Shown in pieces: positions 5,439 to 9,774 of a stretch of 9,774 nt of DNA. The DNA is from Halococcaceae archaeon. GTDB lineage: Archaea; Halobacteriota; Halobacteria; Halobacteriales; Halalkalicoccaceae. Positions within the stretch are counted from its first letter, which is position 1. The number at the start of each line of letters is the position of its first letter. The position numbers and the translations under genes were made by a program. Below the pieces are notes generated by a model. The model made no database searches. It saw only the letters and a program-made list of their open reading frames with translations, and was not told where the DNA came from. The stretch lies in NCBI GenBank assembly GCA_007129135.1, contig SKWB01000081.1, forward strand, positions 1 to 9,774, read 5' to 3'.

Positions 5439-6665
5439 ATGAAGACGATCAAGGACAGCGTCCACGACCACATCGAGGTCGACGGGGTGGGTCGGGCGCT
5501 ACTCGACACGCCCGAGGTCCAGCGCCTGCGGCATATCCGCCAACTCGGGACGGTCTCGTTCGTCTACCCCTCGGCGAACCACACCCGATTCGAGCACTCG
5601 CTCGGGGTCTACCACCTCGCCTCGCGCGCGCTCGACCAGCTCGGTATCGAGGGGAAGAACGCCCGACGGATCGAGGCCGCGGCGATCCTCCACGACGTCG
5701 GCCACGGCCCGTTCAGCCACAACGTCGAGGACGTGATCGAGCGCTACACCGGTCGCCGCCACGACGAGGTCGACGACCTGCTCGCGGAGGGGGAGATCGC
5801 GGCGATCTTGGAGGAACACGACCTGGACCCCGAGCGGGTGGCGGGCGTCGTCGCCGGCGAGGGGGAGTTCGCGGGGCTCGTCTCGGGCGAACTCGACGTC
5901 GACCGGATGGACTACCTCGTGCGGGACGCCCACCACACGGGCGTCCCGTACGGCACGATCGACCACGGCCGGCTCGTGCGCGAGCTCCGGATCAGCGAGG
6001 GGAGGGTCGTCCTCGACGAGGGAAACGTCCAGACCGCAGAGAGCCTGCTGATCGCCCGGGCGCTGATGAACCCCACGGTCTACAGCCACCACGTCGCCCG
6101 GATCAGCAAGGCGATGTTGCGCCGCGGCGCCGAACGGCTGATCGCGGTCGGCGAGGTCACGCCCGAGGAGCTCAGGCGGATGGACGACCACGACCTCCTC
6201 TGTACGCTCAGGGAGTGCGATCGGACCGAACGGCTCGCCGATCGCTTCTTCCGACGGGACCTGCTCAAGCGTGCGGTCTGGGCCGAACTCCCGGACGTGC
6301 CGGACGCCGTCCTCGACCTCTCGTTCGACCTCCTGAGGCGACACGAGCGGGAGATCGCCGAGGAGGCCGGCGTCGACCCCGAAGGGGTGATCCTCGACGT
6401 GCCGGGCCGACCGCGGATACGGGAGTCGACCTCGCGGGTGATCGTCAACGGCGAGGTGAGACAGCTAGAGGAGCAGTCGCCGCTCGTGCGTACGCTCCAG
6501 CAGGCACAGATAAACGAGTGGCGTCTCGGCGTCTACACGGAGGGTGAACAGCTCGATGCGGTCGGGCGCGCCGCGGAGAGGGTGCTGGCGCTCGAGACGG
6601 ACGGGGCGCTCGTCAGCGACGTCGCGCCCGGCCTCCGGACGACGCTCGACCGGTTCGGGCCGTGA
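5439..6665 (+). CDS. HD-domain phosphohydrolase, dNTPase/SAMHD1-like
   Basis: The 408-residue cytoplasmic protein belongs to the COG1078-type HD superfamily, related to dNTP triphosphohydrolases and SAMHD1. The N-terminus has the family opening KTIKDSVHDHIEV and the segment VQRLRHIRQLG. Metal ligands are all present: His53 in RFEHSLGV, His85-Asp86 in ILHDVGHGPFSH, and Asp155 in LDVDRMDYLVRDAHHTGV, where Tyr159 matches a conserved active-site tyrosine of SAMHD1. Relatives cleave dNTPs to deoxynucleosides and triphosphate, but other substrates are known in the HD family, so the exact one is open. The C-terminal half (about 180-408) is helical and acidic with no motif I recognise. The ATG at 5439 is supported by a well-placed TATA-like box. 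The amidohydrolase gene starts 50 bp downstream on the same strand and is probably cotranscribed. Confidence 0.9.
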   Translation: MKTIKDSVHDHIEVDGVGRALLDTPEVQRLRHIRQLGTVSFVYPSANHTRFEHSLGVYHLASRALDQLGIEGKNARRIEAAAILHDVGHGPFSHNVEDVIERYTGRRHDEVDDLLAEGEIAAILEEHDLDPERVAGVVAGEGEFAGLVSGELDVDRMDYLVRDAHHTGVPYGTIDHGRLVRELRISEGRVVLDEGNVQTAESLLIARALMNPTVYSHHVARISKAMLRRGAERLIAVGEVTPEELRRMDDHDLLCTLRECDRTERLADRFFRRDLLKRAVWAELPDVPDAVLDLSFDLLRRHEREIAEEAGVDPEGVILDVPGRPRIRESTSRVIVNGEVRQLEEQSPLVRTLQQAQINEWRLGVYTEGEQLDAVGRAAERVLALETDGALVSDVAPGLRTTLDRFGP

Positions 6666-6715
6666 CCGTCGACCACGACCGGGGAGTTCTTGCACGCGAG
6701 CGAGAGAGTGGGCGT

Positions 6716-7726
6716 ATGATCGTCGAGGGGGTCCTCCTGACCGGTCGCTCGTTCGAGCCGCGGGAGGGGCGGCTGGTGATCGAGGACGGCCGGATCGCCG
6801 CGATCGAAGAGGAGCGCGTCTCGAGCGATCACCTGCTGGTCCCGGCGTTCGTGAACGCCCACACGCACATCGGGGACTCCATCGCGAAGGAGGCGGGGGC
6901 GGGGCTCTCGCTGGCCGAACTCGTCGCGCCCCCGGACGGGCTGAAACACCGCCTGCTCCGGGCAGCGGAACGTGAGGAACTGATCGCGGGAATGCGCCGG
7001 AGCGTCCGACTGATGGCGTCCACCGGCACCGCCGCGTTCGCCGACTTCCGCGAGGGCGGGATCGACGGCGTCAGCGCGCTGCGCGAGGCGACCGACGGGA
7101 TCGACATCGAGGGCCTCGCGTTCGGCCGGGACGAGCGGGGCGTTCTCTCTGTCGCCGACGGCTACGGTGCCAGCGGTGCGGCCGACGCCGACTTCACGGA
7201 CGAACGCCGCAGGGCGCGCGAGGCGGGCAAGCCGTTCGCGATCCACGCGGGTGAGAACCGTACGGACGACATCGAACCCGCGCTCGACCTCGATCCCGAC
7301 CTCCTCGTCCACATGGTACAGGCGAGCGACGACCACCTGCGCCGGGTCCAAAAAGGGGACACTCCGGTGGTGATCTGTCCCCGATCGAACCTCGTCTCCG
7401 GCGTCGGCCTCCCGCCGATCGAGGCCCTCACCGAACACACGACGGTCGCACTCGGGACGGACAACGTGATGCTGAACGCCCCCTCGATCTTTCGCGAGAT
7501 GGAGTTCACCGCGAAGCTGACCGATCTCCCCGCGCCGACGGTCCTGGGGATGGCGACCCACGCCGGTGCGGAGGTTCTCGGCCTCGGCTGTGGGACGATC
7601 GAGGAGGGAAAGGAGGCGAGGGTCGTCGTGCTGGACGGCGACTCCGACAACCTCGCCGGCGCGCGAGATCCGGTCAGAGCGGTGGTTCGCCGGGCCGGCG
7701 CGGACGACGTGGTCGACGTGCTCTGA
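6716..7726 (+). CDS. Amidohydrolase superfamily protein, deaminase-like (COG0402 type)
   Basis: The 336-residue protein has the fold signature of metal-dependent amidohydrolases: an N-terminal beta-sandwich strand (IVEGVLLTG), FVNAHTH with metal ligands His49 and His51, PFAIHAGEN with His177, LLVHM with His199, and LGTDN with Asp249, followed by a returning sandwich segment with EEGKEARVVVLDGD. No carbamylated lysine is evident, so it resembles the mononuclear deaminase/chlorohydrolase group, which acts on cytosine, guanine, adenosine or modified nucleosides. The substrate cannot be read from sequence. It is shorter than typical 420-450-residue members. I chose the ATG at 6716, which gives the usual MIVEG-type N-terminus; a GTG at 6662 overlapping the HD stop codon (GTGA) is possible and would add 18 residues. 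It probably forms a two-gene unit with the HD phosphohydrolase. Confidence 0.88.
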   Translation: MIVEGVLLTGRSFEPREGRLVIEDGRIAAIEEERVSSDHLLVPAFVNAHTHIGDSIAKEAGAGLSLAELVAPPDGLKHRLLRAAEREELIAGMRRSVRLMASTGTAAFADFREGGIDGVSALREATDGIDIEGLAFGRDERGVLSVADGYGASGAADADFTDERRRAREAGKPFAIHAGENRTDDIEPALDLDPDLLVHMVQASDDHLRRVQKGDTPVVICPRSNLVSGVGLPPIEALTEHTTVALGTDNVMLNAPSIFREMEFTAKLTDLPAPTVLGMATHAGAEVLGLGCGTIEEGKEARVVVLDGDSDNLAGARDPVRAVVRRAGADDVVDVL

Positions 7727-7765
7727 GCGACCCGCTCGTGTCCCGTGTCGACGTGTGCCAAACAG

Positions 7766-7771
7766 TTATGT
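7766..7771 (+). promoter_or_regulatory. TATA-like box of the universal stress gene
   Basis: TTATGT, preceded by CCAAACAG, is centred about 31 nt before the ATG at 7800, giving a leader of a few nucleotides. It lies in the 73-bp gap after the amidohydrolase gene and suggests separate transcription. Confidence 0.4.
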
Positions 7772-7799
7772 CCCGACGGGGGAAACGACCGGGCGAGCG

Positions 7800-8282
7800 A
7801 TGTACGATCGCATCCTCGTCCCGACGGACGGCTCCGCCGGCGTCGAGCGCGCCGTCGAACACGCGGCCCGTCTCGCGCTCGCCCACGACGCGACGCTCCA
7901 CGCGGTCTACGTCGTCAACACCGCGAGCTTCGCGAGCCTCCCGATGGAGACCTCCTGGGAGGGCGTGAGCGACATGCTCCGAGAGGACGGCGAGGAGGCA
8001 CTGGAGCGTGTCGAGCGGATCGCTCGGGGTCACGGCGTCCCGGTCGACTCGACGGTCATCGACGGCTCGCCGAGCCGCGAGATCGTCCGGTACGCGAGCG
8101 AGAACGGGATCGACCTGATCGTGATGGGCACCCAGGGCCGCGGCGGGATCGACCGACTCCTGCTCGGCAGCGTCGCCGAACGCGTCGTCCGCTCGGCCCC
8201 CATGCCGGTGCTCACGGTCCGACTCGGCGGACAGGAGGTCGAAGAGGAGGTCTCGACCTCGGCCGAGGCCAAACGGCGCTGA
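7800..8282 (+). CDS. Universal stress protein (UspA family)
   Basis: The 160-residue protein is a single-domain UspA-family member with an alpha/beta nucleotide-binding fold. It opens with YDRILVPTDGS, in which Asp10 contacts adenine in ATP-binding relatives, and carries the full ATP motif G-x2-G-x9-G-S at Gly110, Gly113, Gly123 and Ser124 (GTQGRGGIDRLLLGS), so it probably binds ATP. The C-terminal tail after residue 143 is acidic (QEVEEEV) and extends a little past the usual end. Members form dimers in the cytoplasm and are linked to stress survival or to partner transporters, but haloarchaea have many paralogues and no specific role can be given. The gene appears to have its own promoter. 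It is followed by nested inverted repeats whose outer left arm begins at the last base of the stop codon. Confidence 0.93.
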   Translation: MYDRILVPTDGSAGVERAVEHAARLALAHDATLHAVYVVNTASFASLPMETSWEGVSDMLREDGEEALERVERIARGHGVPVDSTVIDGSPSREIVRYASENGIDLIVMGTQGRGGIDRLLLGSVAERVVRSAPMPVLTVRLGGQEVEEEVSTSAEAKRR

Positions 8283-8348
8283 CGGGGATCCCCTCGCGAT
8301 CGGGACGTTCCTCTGTCCCTCCGATCACCCGATCTCGGCGATCCCCGT
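8282..8348. repeat. Nested inverted repeats after the universal stress gene
   Basis: Outer arms ACGGGGATC (8282-8290) and GATCCCCGT (8340-8348) are perfect 9-bp complements. Inside them GATCGGG (8298-8304) can pair with CCCGATC (8328-8334) or, through GATCGG, with CCGATC (8321-8326), and GGGAC (8302-8306) with GTCCC (8315-8319). The left outer arm is also part of the palindrome GGGGATCCCC (8284-8293). There is no U-tract, so this is not a standard terminator; it could be a structured 3' UTR, an mRNA-processing site or part of the cupin gene's control region. Confidence 0.5.
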
Positions 8349-8351
8349 AGC

Positions 8352-8357
8352 TTACTG
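8352..8357 (+). promoter_or_regulatory. Weak TATA-like box of the cupin gene
   Basis: TTACTG is centred about 25 nt upstream of the ATG at 8379, just after the right arm of the nested inverted repeat and before the 12-bp palindrome. The match to a TATA box is weak. Confidence 0.3.
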
Positions 8358-8363
8358 TGACCG

Positions 8364-8375
8364 TCCCGTACGGGA
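8364..8375. promoter_or_regulatory. 12-bp palindrome ahead of the cupin gene, possible operator
   Basis: TCCCGTACGGGA is a perfect 12-bp palindrome ending 3 bp before the ATG at 8379 and lying between the TATA-like box and the start codon. A dimeric repressor bound there would block initiation. No regulator gene is adjacent, so the role is inferred from position and symmetry only. Confidence 0.35.
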
Positions 8376-8378
8376 GCT

Positions 8379-8948
8379 ATGCGACGGGTTCGCCTCGACG
8401 AGGTCGACGCGCACGACGTGGGGGTCGAAGGCCGCTGCAGCGGTCGGCGGCTTAGCGACCCGCTCCGAACGGAGGGCCTCGCGATCAACCACTACCGCAT
8501 GGCGCCGGGCGAGCGGCTGTGGGGGCTCCACGCCCACGTCGACCAGGAGGAGGTCTACCTCGTCACCGAGGGTGCAGTCACGGTCGAGACGGAAGCGGGA
8601 ACGACCACTGTGCGCGCGAACGAGGCGATCCGCTTCGCCCCCGGGGAGTTCCACTGCGTGCGGACCGACGGATCCTCCGCCGCGCTCTACGCGTTCGGCG
8701 CACCCCGCCAGTCGGACGAACTGCGCGTTCCCAACCCGTGTCGGGAGTGTGGCTGCAACGCGACGGAGCCCGTGGTCGGTGACGGGGGAGAGGGCGTGCT
8801 CCGGTGTCCGGACTGCGGCGCAACGTCCGCGGTCGCGTGTCCCGACTGTGGCTCCGAGGAGATGCGAGCGACCCTCGCGGCCGACGGGGAGACGGTTCTC
8901 GATAGCTGTGTCGACTGCGGGTACGAATCGCCCGTCTCGCGGTTCTAA
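8379..8948 (+). CDS. Cupin domain fused to two C-terminal zinc ribbons
   Basis: The 189-residue protein has two parts. Residues about 30-110 form a small cupin barrel: GERLWGLHAHVDQEEVYLV supplies His51, His53 and Glu57/58, and FAPGEFHCV supplies His92, the normal metal ligands of cupin motifs 1 and 2. Residues 118-189 contain nine cysteines: Cys121, Cys124 and Cys126, then Cys143-x2-Cys146, Cys154-x2-Cys157 and Cys177-x2-Cys180, which fit two consecutive four-cysteine zinc ribbons. Cupins may be sugar or metabolite sensors, isomerases or dioxygenases; zinc ribbons bind nucleic acid or protein. The pairing suggests a ligand-sensing regulator or a metal-dependent enzyme with an interaction module, but no function is established. 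The gene has a palindrome just upstream of its start and ends 3 bp from the convergent biotin ligase gene. Confidence 0.85.
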   Translation: MRRVRLDEVDAHDVGVEGRCSGRRLSDPLRTEGLAINHYRMAPGERLWGLHAHVDQEEVYLVTEGAVTVETEAGTTTVRANEAIRFAPGEFHCVRTDGSSAALYAFGAPRQSDELRVPNPCRECGCNATEPVVGDGGEGVLRCPDCGATSAVACPDCGSEEMRATLAADGETVLDSCVDCGYESPVSRF

Positions 8949-8951
8949 GCC

Positions 8952-9774
8952 CTACTCGACCGGTCTGAGGTGCTCGCAGTCACCCGCGTGGACCCGCCGG
9001 GTACCACCCTCGGTCTCGACCACTAGCGTTCCGGGCCCCTCGACGTCGACCGCCCGCCCACGTATCTCTCCGGTCGCCGTCTCGACCCGGACCTCGCGCC
9101 CGAGCGTGATCGCGTGCCCGCGCCAGGCGTCGAGGACCCCATCGGGATCCCGGCGGAGCGCCTCGAACCGGTCGACGACGTTCGCGACGACCGACCGTCG
9201 CTCGACTGACCCGATCTCCTCCGCTAAGCTCGTCGCGCCCTCCGGGAGCGCCGCTGCACCGACGTTCGCGTTGATCCCGATACCGACGACCACCCACGAG
9301 GCCCGGTCGGCCTCGCCCTCCATCTCCGTGCGGATCCCGGAGAGCTTCCGTTCTTCGGGCCCGACAAGGACGTCGTTCGGCCACTTGATCCCGGCGTCGA
9401 CGCCGAGGTCTCTTGCGACCCCGGTGACCGCGACCGCCGCGGCGAGGGTCAAAAGCGGTACCCGTGCGGGCGACAGATCGGGTCGAAGCAGTAGACTCAC
9501 GTAGATCCCGCCGCTCGGCGAGGACCACGCCCGGTCGAGTCGGCCCCGACCACCGGTCTGTTCGTCGGCGACCACGAGTAGCTCGTCCGCTCCCTTCTGG
9601 GCCAGTTCGCGCGCGCGAGCGTTCGTGCTCGGAAGCGTGTGATGGAACTCGACGTCGTACGTGCTCTCGAGGTCGTACTCGATCGCCGCCGCGCCGAACT
9701 CCGGGACCGATTCGAGCGTGTACCCCTCGTCGCTCTCGATCCCGAAGCCCTCCGCCCTGAGTGTCTCGACGTGG
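8952..9774 (-). CDS. birA: Biotin--[acetyl-CoA-carboxylase] ligase (N-terminus missing)
   Basis: The frame is open from the window edge to a TAG at 8952-8954, giving 273 visible residues. The enzyme activates biotin with ATP and attaches it to a lysine of biotin carboxyl carrier domains. The catalytic domain is complete: STNARA (visible residues 49-54), TGGRGRLDRAWSSPSGG (73-89, biotinoyl-AMP loop), IKWPNDVLV (129-137), RKLSGIRTE (142-150) and VVGIGINAN (162-170), followed by the small C-terminal SH3-like domain ending in HAGDCEHLRPVE. The first visible residues (HVETLRAEGFGIESDEGYTLE) look like the recognition-helix end and wing of a helix-turn-helix domain, so the full protein is probably a bifunctional BirA with a DNA-binding N-terminus, perhaps 40-50 residues longer. 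A GTG at 9575 is an internal codon, not the start. Confidence 0.93.
   Translation of the reverse strand, partial: HVETLRAEGFGIESDEGYTLESVPEFGAAAIEYDLESTYDVEFHHTLPSTNARARELAQKGADELLVVADEQTGGRGRLDRAWSSPSGGIYVSLLLRPDLSPARVPLLTLAAAVAVTGVARDLGVDAGIKWPNDVLVGPEERKLSGIRTEMEGEADRASWVVVGIGINANVGAAALPEGATSLAEEIGSVERRSVVANVVDRFEALRRDPDGVLDAWRGHAITLGREVRVETATGEIRGRAVDVEGPGTLVVETEGGTRRVHAGDCEHLRPVE

Noticed and set aside
5499..6344. 281-codon minus-strand frame inside the HD gene
   Set aside because: It is antisense to an HD gene with complete metal ligands and shows no domain.
4202..6547. 781-codon open frame on the plus strand, including a possible leaderless ATG at 5390
   Set aside because: It is antisense to cofD and the zinc-finger gene and out of frame inside the HD gene. 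The translation is low-complexity Arg/Gly/Pro. The TTTAAC at 5363-5368 is near the right distance for ATG 5390, but no protein signature follows.
6533..7561. 342-codon minus-strand frame
   Set aside because: It covers the amidohydrolase gene on the opposite strand; the amidohydrolase has all metal ligands and this frame has no motif.
8572..9504. 310-codon plus-strand frame across the cupin and birA genes
   Set aside because: It is Ser/Arg/Thr-rich, out of frame with the cupin gene and antisense to birA; both real genes are well supported.
9464..9760. 98-codon plus-strand frame at the window end
   Set aside because: It is antisense to the continuous BirA reading frame, which extends to the window edge with recognisable sequence.
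1..9774. Search for mobile elements, CRISPR arrays, tRNA or rRNA genes
   Set aside because: No transposase-like protein, spaced direct-repeat array, tRNA cloverleaf or rRNA-like stretch was recognised by eye. A covariance-model scan would be needed to exclude small RNAs.

Overview
The window reads as a chromosomal segment of a haloarchaeon. The evidence is high GC, Asp/Glu-rich predicted proteins, archaeal-type genes (ribosomal protein eS17, F420 enzyme CofD, archaeal/fungal-type aspartate-semialdehyde dehydrogenase), small CxxC zinc proteins, and TATA-like boxes about 25-32 nt upstream of start codons that fit leaderless transcripts. There is no clear sign of phage, IS elements, CRISPR, rRNA or tRNA. 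I infer the organism from sequence character only and cannot name a genus.

Layout. (1) 1-437, plus strand: the C-terminal part of a PIN-domain (VapC-like) protein, then a 39-residue cysteine-rich mini-protein whose stop codon overlaps the stop of the convergent asd gene. (2) 434-5014, minus strand, read from 5014 downwards: cofD, a Dus-like flavoenzyme, a CitG-like protein, a DUF447 flavoprotein, eS17, and after a 115-bp gap asd. The first four genes overlap by 1-4 bp and look like one translationally coupled unit; eS17 and asd each have their own promoter-like box. (3) 5140-5292, minus: a 50-residue protein with two C2H2 zinc fingers, followed by a hairpin plus U-tract terminator. (4) 5439-8948, plus: an HD-domain phosphohydrolase of the dNTPase/SAMHD1 type, an amidohydrolase, a universal stress protein, and a cupin joined to two zinc ribbons. 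(5) 8952-9774, minus: biotin--protein ligase (BirA), cut by the window edge and convergent with the cupin gene.

How the genes may work together. cofD makes the F420 precursor by joining a phospholactyl-type group to Fo. The three genes coupled to it (Dus-like TIM barrel, CitG-like transferase, DUF447 split-barrel flavoprotein) have no settled role in haloarchaea, although CitG-like and DUF447 families are, from memory, associated with methanofuran/tetrahydromethanopterin gene sets in other organisms. This cofD-linked module is the best candidate here for an undescribed pathway. The HD phosphohydrolase and amidohydrolase could both act on nucleotides or nucleobases, but this is only suggested by family and adjacency.

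Non-coding signals worth noting are a duplicated GTTTAACA box ahead of the HD gene, an eS17 TATA-like box that spans the stop codon of the upstream gene, nested inverted repeats after the universal stress gene, and a 12-bp palindrome just ahead of the cupin gene. No gene-free stretch exceeds 300 bp.
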